Assembly: GCF_000512585.2 (NCBI RefSeq)
Contig: NC_089241.1
Location: 7,396,001 to 7,460,000, forward strand
DNA length: 64,000 bases
From: Kwoniella bestiolae CBS 10118
Taxonomy: Eukaryota; Basidiomycota; Tremellomycetes; Tremellales; Cryptococcaceae
Direction: 5' to 3'
In this document: positions 1 to 13,696 of the stretch, one piece after another
Numbering within the stretch: the stretch's first letter is position 1
Layout: each line of letters begins with the position of its first letter
The notes under the pieces: model-generated
What the model saw: the letters and a program-made list of their open reading frames with translations, nothing else
The model's database searches: none
What the model was told of the DNA's origin: nothing
Made by a program: the position numbers and the translations under genes

Positions 1-441
1 CCATAGCTATTTTGGAGGTATCTCATCAGCTCATAACCCTTCATCATGCCACCGTATCCTGATCATACCTTACATCTTACCATCTCGTAGTGTCATATAT
101 GGGAAGAAAGGCAAAGATCACCCACCCTAACTTTCGAATCCCCTCCAGCAGTAGCAAGCCTATACTGTCTCACTGTACTTGCTCCCGCAATAGTACTGGT
201 ACCTGTACTACTACTCTGCTCGTCATGCTCGCTCTGACTCTGACTCGTCGAAGCTGCCAATAACCTTTTAAGTTGGGTAGAAGGGAGGGGTTGGAAATCG
301 CATGAATAGACTGCCTGGGTCTCGTGCCAGCTGTTGTAGTCATATAAAAGATCAGCTTCATTCATATTGGCTATTCCATTCCAGGGAGAGATATATTGAG
401 AATGAGATGACTCACGAGATCTCTAATACCTTGGGTCTCAT
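1..441 (-). CDS. CAC2: Chromatin assembly factor 1 subunit Cac2 (WD40), 5' part only
   Basis: CAF-1 deposits histones H3-H4 on newly replicated DNA, and Cac2 is its WD40-propeller subunit. Only the N-terminus is in the window; the gene runs off the left edge. Exons on the minus strand are 441-416, 330-126 and 6-1 (partial). The first exon is only 26 nt and reads MRPKVLEI. It joins the segment SWHETQAVYSCDFQPL, the typical opening of Cac2/CHAF1B proteins, followed by a variable Ser/Thr/Gln-rich loop and RLATAGGDSKVR, then LW at the edge. The ATG at 441 is preferred over the in-frame ATG at 365 because only the spliced form restores the conserved N-terminus; the ATG at 365 lies inside the intron. 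The family call rests on the WHET..VYSCDF and TAGGD..VRLW signatures. The 3' end and most propeller blades are unseen. Confidence 0.8.
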
Positions 442-1284
442 CTTGACCTATCTCCTGGGCAGTAGGTAGATTGGGTTGATCCGAAGTATATGAATCTGAG
501 CTATGATGTTGAGTTCTCTACTCTTGATAGTTGGATATTAGTATATGAATCCAAAGTAAGAGTATTCCCCTTTGATATGGTTGAGATGAGTATAAGGGTA
601 GATACAGCAGTATCGAGATTGATCCGAGTTCAATGCTCCAATCCAATTCTAATTGCAGTACCGATTCCAACGAGCACTACCAGGTCCTTTCGAAGGGTCG
701 ATGAGTGTATGGGTTGATGAAAGGATAAGATCGGACTGAACACCGAGATGAGTGTACCGTGATCGAGTGAAGGTGAGGGTGGAGGGTCTGGACCGTTTGT
801 GAGAAGGTACGTGATATGCGGAGGGTGATGATGAGGGATCTGCCCAAATGCAAGAATTGGCGATGCGTGATAAAGACCAAGGGATGAGATGATCTTGAGA
901 ATGCAATAAGATACAAGGAATAAAGTAAGTAATCACTGTGTATGTACAAGGTGCGGAACCGAAATGCCCAGTGTACGAGTACGATGCTAGATCTATGAAA
1001 GAGGACATGACCGACAAACCCAAGACAGAGACGCGCTAAAGAGGTGTCACCGATCAGAGCGAGAACGTGGCATTATGAGTATATCATACTCACACTCATT
1101 GAGACGGATCCATCTCCTTCGTAAGGTACTGCTTCCTGGTAGTTTGGCATGCGAGACAGAAGGAGGTGCGAATGATCATAATGCATACGCATAGTACCAA
1201 AATACTGCCAATCATGTAGCCCAGCAATCATATCTACCACTCCTCCAAAAAGATAGCCTATCCAATCATACCACTCTCATAACA
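442..1284. other. Intergenic region between CAC2 and RIX7
   Basis: This holds the upstream region of CAC2 and the 3' flank of RIX7. Short open frames exist on both strands, but none has splice-supported extension or a recognisable protein. I see no RNA gene here. Confidence 0.6.
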
Positions 1285-4459
<3,175 letters not shown>

Positions 4460-4885
4460 CTTGATTCGCTCTCTGCTTCGCAAATTGGCGATGTCTGATC
4501 AAGTAATGAATGGTACTTATATATAAGTTGCTTGGCGTCCATTCGCATCAATGCGTCAACAAATCTGCGTCCATCTCTCTCAACTTTTTATTCTCCTCCA
4601 CATCTGCTCAAACCCACAAAGCCTTACGTAAGGAAGGGGGCCTTAGCGGGATCAAATTGACGCGTCACTCCGGTCTAATCCAGTCAACCGGTTGATGTAC
4701 TGTAATTGTAATGACAGTGTCAAAGTGTCAAAGTGAGCGCGTATATCTTCTGGGACCAAAATAAAAACAAAATCAGTCATCTTCTCTTCTTCCTTCTCTC
4801 TTCATTCTGATCATCGACCTCTTGATATTACTTTGATATTGACTTATACCTCCCCTTATATCCTTGGACGAAAACAAACGCAAAT
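4460..4885. promoter_or_regulatory. Shared divergent promoter of RIX7 and RAD51 with an ACGCGT box
   Basis: The two start codons face away from each other across 426 bp. At 4658-4667 lies the perfect palindrome TGACGCGTCA, which contains the MluI cell-cycle box ACGCGT (4660-4665). MCB boxes bind MBF and drive G1/S expression in ascomycete yeasts, and RAD51 is a known target class there. A role in this fungus is inferred. The 5' flank just before RAD51 is pyrimidine-rich (about 4780-4830). Confidence 0.5.
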
Positions 4886-6528
4886 ATGGCTTCTCAAGAA
4901 CAGGATCCCTTTGTCGGTGAAGGAGGTGAAGAAGATTTCGAGTTGATGGCTCCTCTCTTGGTGGCAAAACTGCAGGTGAGCATCCCTTCCTTTCCTCGTG
5001 TCAGTATACACATCATCATTGGTCATGTACCCTATGGTATCGCTTGTATCTTATACGATACATCTCATGTACTCAATCTCCTGGTGATACTCATGCTGAT
5101 TCTTTCAATCCACGCAGGAAGCAGGCATATCAGCTCAAGATACCAAGAAACTCTCCGATGCAGGCTTTCACACCGTCGAAGCTGTCGCTTTTACACCTAA
5201 GAAACAACTATGTACCATCAAGGGTATAAGTGAACAGAAGGCGGATAAGATATTGATGGAGGGTGAGCTTTGTTCTTCATCTCTATGTCAAGTACTCAAA
5301 CTCACGGTTATGTCGGATTGTCTAGCGTGCAAGATGGTTCCTATGGGGTTCACTACTGCTACGGAGATTCATTCGAGGAGATCGGAGTTGGTTCATATAA
5401 CTACTGGATCAACTGGATTGGATACTATTTTAGGTGGTGAGTTTGCTTGCACATTACCCTCGCCACGATGGTATGATCTAACTCGCTTGTCGAATAGGTG
5501 GGATTGAGACTGGAGCGATCACAGAGCTATACGGTAGGTCGTAACTGAGTCCTACAGATTAGAGGAGGATCACTGACCTGATGGATCTGCAGGTGAATTC
5601 AGAACTGGTAAATCTCAGATATGTCACACCTTGGCCGTCACATGTCAGGTAAGCTCAAAGGTAGCTTGATAGTATGCAAATCATTGCTCATCAGCTTGCC
5701 GTTATAGTTGCCCGTATCGATGGGTGGAGGAGAAGGCAAATGTCTATACATCGACACCGAGGGTACCTTCCGACCAGTCAGGATGTTAGCCGTAGCAGAA
5801 CGATTCGGATTAAACGGTGAAGAAGTATTGGACAACATAGCTTATGCCAGAGCGTATAATGCGGATCACCAGCTGCAATTGCTAGTTCAGGCTAGTGCTA
5901 TGATGGCTGAGTCCAGGTATGTCAGCTACCTTCCCTATGACTTCTGGATATTAAGCTGATGTAATTCGTTATATTGGTAGATTCTCGCTACTCATCGTCG
6001 ATTCCTGTACATCACTTTACCGAACGGATTTCTCAGGTCGAGGAGAGCTGTCAGCTAGGCAGATGCATCTCGCCAAGTTCTTGAGGACGCTCATGCGACT
6101 GGCAGATGAGGTGAGCAGCTACGCTATACTCGTCCTGATAAATCAGCTGATATCATTTGGATAGTTCGGTGTAGCTGTCGTAGTCACCAACCAAGTCGTA
6201 GCTCAGGTGGATGGTGGTCAGTTCGCTGTAGCAGATGCCAAGAAACCTATGTAAGCTGTCTCATCCGTTACAAGGGAGTTCAATAGCTGACTTGTTACCA
6301 TAGTGGAGGTAATATCATGGCTCATGCTTCGACGACCCGACTCAACCTAAGGAAAGGAAGAGGATCATCGCGTGTGTGCAAGATTGTTGATTCACCTTGT
6401 TTACCTGAAGCAGAGGCTATATTCGCCATCAAGTGAGTTTTGGTTCTCCTGTTGGAGATGGTATATGCTAATAAGTCATGTGTAGCTCCAACGGTATCGG
6501 TGATCCTGAAGAAATGAAGGAGCAGTAA
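4886..6528 (+). CDS. RAD51: DNA recombinase Rad51
   Basis: Rad51 forms ATP-dependent nucleoprotein filaments that carry out homology search and strand exchange in double-strand-break repair. Ten exons: 4886-4975, 5118-5262, 5326-5436, 5498-5533, 5593-5648, 5708-5916, 5981-6110, 6165-6250, 6304-6432, 6486-6528; 344 aa, the normal family length. An acidic N-terminus leads into a helix-hairpin-helix domain (about 30-85, with GFHTVEAVA and [12 protein letters not shown]). The RecA core has Walker A GEFRTGKS (about 128-135), [10 protein letters not shown], Walker B LLIVDS (about 219-224) and the loop region NQVVAQVDG. The last feature, together with [12 protein letters not shown], favours Rad51 over the meiotic paralogue Dmc1. 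The start is the first ATG, in a good AAT-ATG context. It shares a promoter with RIX7. Confidence 0.95.
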
Positions 6529-7093
6529 GAACTGGTTGATGGGAAAATGTTGGATAGGTTGTGTCGTTGGGCTAAGGAGATACCTTCATTACTTTTGGTT
6601 CGTAGTTGGTTGTTATTCTTGTACATAATCAGAGATCATTTGTGTCTGTATGTATTATCTCAGGCGCGTTGGGTTGGGTTGATTGAGCGACTGTCCATCC
6701 GTGAGGATCAGCGACTCTGCTTTTGGCATTGGGTCGTATTTCAGATGCCACTTGTAGCATCGATCAGTCGCGTGAAGATGGGGTGATAAAATGGGGGTAA
6801 CAACCAAGAAGACGCGCTGATCTTTCCTTTCCCCTTTGCTTGAATGCTCTTCTGGTTGCTGCTAGTGAAGGTCATCATTGACTAGACGTTGATCGTATAC
6901 CCTATACCCACCGACCTACATCGTCCATCCTCCCCTCGTGACTCAAACAGAGTCGCTCGAAATCGTGACCCCGTCCCACCTTGGATCGTTCGTCACCTAT
7001 TTGATCTTCCTCTGAATCGGACAATTACGGATCCCGTCAAGAACCAATCTCTTCTCCCCCCTCACTAGCCTCCTCTCTCTGTAGATCACCACG
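6529..7093 (+). other. RAD51 3' flank and 5' leader of the mannosyltransferase gene
   Basis: The stretch holds no gene. The 60-70 bases before the next start codon are strongly pyrimidine-rich (about 7010-7080), like the transcribed leaders of other genes in this window. Confidence 0.5.
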
Positions 7094-9423
7094 ATGAAGC
7101 CTGTGGGGTCACTCTCGCTAGGACGTAAGCTACCTTCAGCGGGATCGTTGTTGGTCGGTATATTAGTGGGATTGCTGGTAGCTTCGGTGAGTGTACCATC
7201 TTCCATCAAATACCAATTGATGCTGATTTACATCATGAAATGGCCTAGCTACTACGACGTGGAGATGTGAGTTCCGCTCTTCTCTTGCCCCACTCCCTTT
7301 CCTCAACAACATGCTAAAGCTGATACTGATATTCAATCGGAAACAGTCCACTACAGAATGGCGCGGATCAGGCTCCAAGAACCTCCGACCCAACGCCATC
7401 TCAGGCTCCCAACGACTCCAACGTTCCCAAATCACCCTCCCCTCCCTGCAACAACGTCTCCACATCCTCCAGCTCGTCGGCACCCTCTCACCACACCATA
7501 CAAAGGAATGTCTTCGACACCCCCAACAAATCTACGTCGAACAGGCGAAAGAAAGGTATCTCCCCTTGTTCGGATACAAGAAATCGTGGTCTAGTTCCGG
7601 CAGTTTCCTAGCTAGGTTATTTGGCGGATCTAAGGATGCCGATACTCTCTCATCGCATGGGAGGAAGATGGAGAATATCCGAAGGGATTTGGCAAATAGT
7701 CAACAACATAAATACTTCTTCGCTATTAACTTGTATAACTCTTTCGACGTTATTCCAGATATTTTCGCGACCCTTTTCCGAACAGCCGCTATCCTGGGAT
7801 ACCATAATGTCTTCGTCAGTATCTATGAGAACGGGTCGAACGATCAGACCAAAGCCCTCCTCAAGATATTTGATTCGCTCGCTAGGACCGTGGGATTGCG
7901 AATTATCATTAGAACCTCGATGAGAACTAGAGGTCAATTCAATCATCGTATTGAGTATCTCGCAGAGGTACGAAACGCAGCTATGGTCCCCCTCCATGAG
8001 TTACGGGATAACGAGGGGGAAGTATTCGACTCGATCGTGTTTATGAATGATATTCTTCCGTGTGTGGACGATTTGTTGGAATTGATCTGGCAGAGTAGGA
8101 GGCAGAATGCCGGGATTACTTGTGCGGCGGATTATATGTATCATGATGATATTGTGAGTGTCTGGACCACCGAACGAGGGCCGTCAGGTCCGAGAGAGGA
8201 CGTTGTATGAGGAGTGTGTCACGTCAGTTGGATCATTCGATGAGTGGGGAGGGGGGAAGGAAGCAGTAGAGATATGACGGGTGAAAGCGGTTTGCTGATT
8301 GTTTTCTTTGCTTTTAGGGAGCTCCGGTGTTCTACGATAATTGGGTAGCAAGAGATATCAACGGTACTGCACTTGAAAACGCGCCGTTCGAACAGGTATT
8401 CCATCATACCGAGTCGAACCATAGATTCCAGAGACATCTTCCTATTCAGGGTGAGTGGGGTCCTTCCTTACACCAATCAAAGACGAACACTGGCAGAAGC
8501 CGACTGTGGCCTGATGAGTTGAATATGACTGATGCTGATATTGATGTTTCATTTGAACGATAGTACAATCATGTTGGAATGGTGTTGCCGTCTTGGACCC
8601 CGCACCATTCTATCACCCTCCTCACGTCAAGTTCAGAATGGCCAGATTACCCGACGGGGAATGTTCAGCTTCGGAGTGTTCGTTGATTTGCAGTGAGTAT
8701 CGGCTCAATCTTTCAGCTATGAGATTCATCTGAAATGATTGATATGGGATCAAGCTGATTTGCGTGATGTGTGTTAGATGATTACTTCAATGCTGGTTAT
8801 GGTAGGATCATCATGGTCCCACGAGTGAAATTGGCTTATGATAAGGTCAGTTTTCCCCTGTCTTGTATAACGACCCGATGTGCGCTGGGACTGGAGCTGA
8901 TCAATGGTGGTATATATAGAAAGTATACGATATCATCCACCCCGAACGACGGAACCTAACTGCTATCAGGGGATACAAACGAATTGGAGGATTACCTGAT
9001 GATCCCCACACCGATCCTCAAGATAGGAGTTGGTACGGTCCGCATGATAGGTTGTTTACTCCTGAGGAGGATGATGAGTTGACTTTCATCCCTGGACCAG
9101 AGTATGGTGAGTTGGTGTGATGTCGCTGTATATTCATTATCACTCTTTTTCTTTCTTCTATCTTAACCTTCCTCTGCCTGCTCTGGTGTTACATACCAAA
9201 CCAAATACTCGTATTTCTTGTGCTCTGCTTCTGGCTGTCTCAATTCACGATCACGCCCATACTGACTTCTCTACCTCATCTCGTAGTGTGGTGTTGGGGA
9301 TGGGACGGTGCGGGAGACTTGGACGGTCCAGACGTAGATCCAATTTGGGAACATATGCAACCTAGATCATACTCTCAGGAAGCTATCGACGTGAAACATT
9401 TCAGGAATATGCCTGGGTGGTAG
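7094..9423 (+). CDS. CAP59/CMT1-family mannosyltransferase, type II membrane protein
   Basis: The family comprises Golgi glycosyltransferases of cryptococcal fungi, such as CAP59 (needed for capsule) and CMT1 (alpha-1,3-mannosyltransferase). Eight exons: 7094-7186, 7249-7266 (18 nt), 7347-8153, 8318-8450, 8564-8692, 8778-8845, 8920-9106, 9287-9423; 523 aa. A single N-terminal signal anchor (about 17-31, LLVGILVGLLVAS) precedes a stem and the catalytic region. Family marks are FVSIYENGSNDQT, the metal-site-like FMNDILPCVDD, LDPAPFY, and CxxEC/ICNDYFN cysteines. CAP59, its paralogues and CMT1 cannot be told apart from one sequence, so no symbol is given. The start is the first ATG before the anchor. 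The gene ends tail-to-tail with MRP7. Confidence 0.85.
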
Positions 9424-9953
9424 AGGTGACAGGGTGAGTTTAGCTATCATAATCGGGACAAATGTCGGTTCCTCAAGCTGATGCAATAGGATTCTCTTTC
9501 CAGAAGTGTGATGAGATGTGTAAATCGGCGTGGGATGGATGGACGTTAGTTATAGGAGAGATCGATCAGTATCGGGTGAATTAGGTTTTATAGAATTGCT
9601 TGATTGCTTGCTCGGTTCTTGATATATGCATTTGGTATTCCCAGTAACAAAGATGGAAGGGCTGTACCTCGGACACTGGCAGACAGCAGACTTTTCCAAA
9701 GCAGTATCGAACTTTGGAGGTACCGACAAGACTGTTTTAGGCCACAACTATCAACTATGATTTGCCCCTATATAATACTCTCCGAACTGCATTGTATTGC
9801 AATTACTGGGTCTCATGATCAAGATGCACTCGCATTGTTTGTACGGGTAATCAGTGGGCACTCTCAAAGCAGGCTCATCTCCCACGATCAACGCCTTAAT
9901 ATAATCAGACGGACCTCTATCGAGAATCCTGTATGGCATGCATGTCCTAAAAT
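9424..9953. other. Convergent 3' flanks of the mannosyltransferase and MRP7 genes
   Basis: The 530 bases lie between two stop codons on opposite strands and should hold both 3' UTRs. No further coding or RNA feature is visible. Confidence 0.5.
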
Positions 9954-10810
9954 CTAAGCACTCTCAACACCCACCGCCTGATCCCCCCTCACCGACTCTT
10001 TAGGCCACCCCCAAAACCTCCTCTCCCTTCCTCTACTCCTCTCATCCCTCGGCAGACTCTCCGAACGATCAGCAACGATCCCTACAAACTGCTTCAACTG
10101 TCTAGGCTTTTTCACAGGGGCGAGGTTTTGTGGACCAGGCTGGTCGGGTCGAGATAAGTGGGGGTAGGGGAGATGGTGTTGGTAGAATTGGACGTAGCCT
10201 GGTTGAACTGCTGAGAGGGTGAAGTCTTTGCCTTGGGAGACGTTCTGGCCTGGGTGGATGGTTTGCCCTCTTTGACGGATTAGGATTGAGCCGGGGGGGA
10301 CGTATTGGTCTGGAGTTAGGGGGTTGATTTTGGGTTGAGATGGAGTGGTGTAGATGGTTGGGTGAGCAGGGGCGATTGGTGATGAGATGGTTAGTGACGT
10401 GGTAGTTGATGATAGTTCAAAGGTGGTGTTTAGAGGACGTTCGGATAGTGAGAGTAGGTAAATAATGGATGATAAGAGAAAGTATCCTGGTCAGCCAACA
10501 GTGTTACATATCGTACAAAGAGGACCGCTCAACCCACCTCCAAACCGCTTCACTCCCAATCGTTTACCAGACGATTCTCGCCCGTTTCTGGATTTACCAC
10601 CTGCTGCCTTTGATGCGAATCGGATTTGGGTGGAGAGGGCTGTCAAGAATAAGTATAGATTATCAGTATCGGATTATCCCAGGTCTTTCATGGGATTTGA
10701 GAGATCAGGAGCGAAGCTAGGGAAGGGGGCTCACTAGAAGGTCCAGCAAATAACTGAGATCTCAGCTCTGAGAAAGAGGATACGGCGGAAGAACGTGTGA
10801 GGCCTAGCAT
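9954..10810 (-). CDS. MRP7: Mitochondrial ribosomal protein bL27m
   Basis: This is the mitochondrial large-subunit protein homologous to bacterial L27, which lies next to the peptidyl-transferase centre. Exons 10810-10735, 10639-10538 and 10309-9954 give 177 aa. The N-terminus ([10 protein letters not shown]...) is Ser/Arg-rich without acidic residues early on, like a mitochondrial targeting peptide. The body has [29 protein letters not shown] and [19 protein letters not shown], the L27 core, then an 80-residue C-terminal extension. The second intron is 228 nt in this model. A 51-nt version ending at 10487 is also in frame and would insert 59 residues in the middle of the core; I prefer the longer intron because it restores the family's contiguous core. 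All exons are too short or lack ATG, so simple ORF scans miss the gene. Confidence 0.85.
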
Positions 10811-11158
10811 CTTGGGGATATTGGAGGGATTGTCTGAGTATATACCTAGACTTGGACTTGTGGTGATAGCTATACTATATGACTATCAAGATGGATCAGA
10901 CGTATCAGATTGGATTTGTCGCTCACGAGAAATCTCGAAATCTCAGAAAGGTGAACTCGAAGATAGACATAGACCATGAGACGAGTCACCTGAATATCTT
11001 TTTGATTTATTTATTTCCAATTTATCCCAGAATTTCAGTCCACAGCTATGTCCACTTTGCGTATCCATGCATTGCTTATACTTTTAACGGTATATATTGG
11101 TTCTCCAAGCATAATTTACTACAACTCATCAACTCCCCTCGTATACAAACCCACCAAG
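10811..11158. promoter_or_regulatory. Shared divergent promoter of MRP7 and NOP13
   Basis: The two start codons are 348 bp apart and point away from each other, so both 5' leaders and promoters must lie here. An in-frame ATG at 11048 would add 37 hydrophobic residues to Nop13; it is rejected because a nucleolar RNA-binding protein should not begin with a membrane-like segment. Confidence 0.5.
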
Positions 11159-12946
11159 ATGTCAGGAGATCCATCCTCATCCAAGAAATCAGGTAGAACA
11201 CCCGAACAACAAGCTGCAAGAGATGCACGAAAGGCAGCGAAATTAGCAGCCAAGGCGTCAACTTCCACTGCCTCCGACGAGACCCCAGCTCCTACAACAG
11301 AAGTCGAAGGCGAATCATCCAAGAAACGAAAACGAATCGTGCCGGAATCCGAAGAGTTAGAGATCGACGTATCTCTCGCCGCACCGCTGTCCAAAGCAGA
11401 GCTCAGAGCCCAGCGCAAGAAAGCCAAGCGTGGAGAAGAAGTAGAAATGGTCAAGAGGGAGTATGAGAAACCTGATAAACCTTCTAAAGACCCCAAAGCC
11501 CAGGGCGATGGGGCGGACGAGAAAGCCGAGGGAGGAATAAATGCTGGAGCAGGACCAGCGGGGAAAAGACAGAATTCAATCTGGATAGGCAATTTGTCTT
11601 TCAAAACTACTCTTGAAAGTTTGACGGATTTCTTTGAGAGGAATATCACCGAGGCTGGAGGGGCGGGGAACGGAGCGATCACGAGGATTAATATGCCGAA
11701 GAAGAATTCGAGGGAGGGATTTGCGCAGAATAAGGGGTGAGTGGGGCTCTCTTGATCTGTCGTTCACCATCCCCATTGGAGGGAGAAGCAAAAATGTACT
11801 TGTTTTATCTGTGGGAGTATTGTTTCACGTGTGGTAGCTGATGTCGTATCTGAACTTGTGTAGCTTCGCATATGTCGACTTTAGGACTCCCGAATTGCAG
11901 GCTTTGGCTGTGGGGTTGAGTGAGAAGTTCTTCGAGGGGAGGAAAGTATTGATCAAGAAAGGTATGTTGTCCATCTTACTGTCCACCTGATCATAAATGC
12001 ACATCTTCTTTATCTTCTGCTGAATTTTTTTGGACCCTTGCTAATCCACTCTCTCAACCCAACAGGAGACGACCACGCCCCAACACCCAACGCTCGTACA
12101 CCCAAGCCCCTATCAACCAAAGCAGAAGACCTCGGTTCCTCGTCCCGTCGACCCGAGACTTCTTCATTGTACATGGGTAATCTTCCCTTCGACGCGACGG
12201 AACTGGCTATTCGAGATTCGATAGAAGAGAATGCCGTGGAGAGAGTAAATCCCACCGAGGAGGAGACGGAGGAGTACGAGGGGATAGGCGAGAGAGGAGG
12301 GAAGAAGAGTGGGTTAAAGAAAGTTAGGTTGGGCGCTTTTGAAGATACTGGGAGGTGTAAGGGGTGAGTCGGCTCTCTTATTGGTCTTCTGCGGCACTGC
12401 AGGAGATGTACAAAATGATGTCGCTGATGGCTGATCATACTTCTCAACGTGATGTAGCTTCGCATTCTTAGATTTCATCTCTACCCGTCATGCGAAAGTT
12501 GCGTTGGCGAATAGGAAGAATCATTATTTCAATGGAAGGCGGTTGACCGTTGAGGTGAGTATTGTATTTACTATTCCTCTTTGCAATCTTAGCCAACTCA
12601 AGCATCATGTACATATCTCTCAAGCTTTGTCCACTCCAGCTGATAACTCTATCCTATTGTTCAGTTCGCATCAGAAGAAGCAGCCAAACGAAGCGGAGGG
12701 AGATCCAAACCCAAGATCGGAGGTGATAAACCCAAGAAATTCTATGAATCGACCCCCGCATCTGGTGAGACTCTTACGGAACAGGATGGTATAGCGGAAG
12801 ATGCCCCGAGCGAGAAGAAGAACGATAAGAGGGGCAAGAAATGGGAAGTCACAGGTCGACCGAGGCCTGGTGCGGCGCTGGCTATGGCCAAGAGGGAGAA
12901 TGTGGGGATCGTTGAAGGGGAGGGTAAGAAGATTACTTTTGATTAG
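11159..12946 (+). CDS. NOP13: Nucleolar RNA-binding protein Nop13 (two RRMs)
   Basis: Nop13 is a nucleolar protein found in pre-ribosomal particles. Exons 11159-11736, 11864-11961, 12066-12363, 12458-12554 and 12665-12946 give 450 aa. A charged, Lys/Ala-rich N-terminus contains KKRKR, a likely nuclear signal. RRM1 starts near 140 with RNP2 SIWIGNLSF and has RNP1 GFAYVDF. RRM2 starts near 260 with SLYMGNLPF and has RNP1 GFAFLDF, with an acidic insertion between its first helix and third strand. The C-terminus is basic. The arrangement of two spaced RRMs with this RNP2 wording matches Nop13 (Nop13/Nop12 group); Nop12 is the main alternative. ATG 11159 (AAG-ATG) is chosen over 11048. Confidence 0.8.
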
Positions 12947-13696
12947 GCTTGTTACGTTTATTTGGGTCCTGTCTCGCATTTTTTTTCTATCCTTGGGTGT
13001 CTTTCATACACTGTATATATTCCATGCATGCACTGTACATTCCATTATTGTCGGAACATGAGCATGCCATGCACAAAAGTGATACTTCGCTCATGAATCT
13101 TACCATGGAATTGAAGATTAGGAGACCCCATGTAGCCCAGCGGTCTAATCTTGTAATGACGATTACGATTGTCTGTCAACGTGCGAAATCATTCCTAATA
13201 ACCATTACAATTCCACTGTGAGATGAGTAATAAGGTTCGCGTGGTGCATGTTAGCAATAATGCTTCAAACCCTTATATCATCCTACGTCTCCGTTGTTCT
13301 ATCTTTATCTTTCTTCCTGGTGTTATCGCTTCCTAGATCATCATTGATACCCACATCTCCACGGATCTTAACGTGCATACCCCGTCTACTTGGTCAGAGA
13401 TAGCCAAGGTCAAAGGAGATACTAGAAAAACTAGATTAGCATACAGTCCACCGCAAAGCAAGACAAAGACGATCATCACGTCTTTCATCCACTTCTTGCC
13501 CAAAGTGTGGGCCTGGGATATAGACTATAAGAGCCCGGCGATCCGTTGAGGACGCTGGGGCGGTATTGTAAGTGTACACTCGCCTCTATCACAAATCCTC
13601 CTCTATGTCTGCCAGCAGTGGTATACCCAATCACCTTCCCAAGAAAAGAAGATCAACCTAAAGATTGATAAGCTCACACCTCTTCCCCTCACAGCG
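12947..13696. other. Intergenic region with a probable 5' UTR intron
   Basis: It lies between NOP13 and the carrier gene. A GTAAGT donor at 13568 and a CACAG acceptor ending at 13694 would define a 127-nt intron in the 5' UTR of the carrier, with the start codon two bases after the splice site. Otherwise nothing is recognised. Confidence 0.45.

Noticed and set aside
649..1023. 124-codon minus-strand ORF between CAC2 and RIX7
   Set aside because: Composition looks random, there is no domain, and no splice-linked neighbour extends it.
11048..11158. Hydrophobic N-terminal extension of Nop13 from an upstream ATG
   Set aside because: The 37 residues resemble a membrane segment, unlike a nucleolar RNA-binding protein; they lie in the short promoter shared with MRP7, and ATG 11159 has a better context.
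13125..13200. tRNA-like stretch with GTAGCCCAGCGGTCTAA
   Set aside because: No acceptor stem, T arm or B box could be matched around it.
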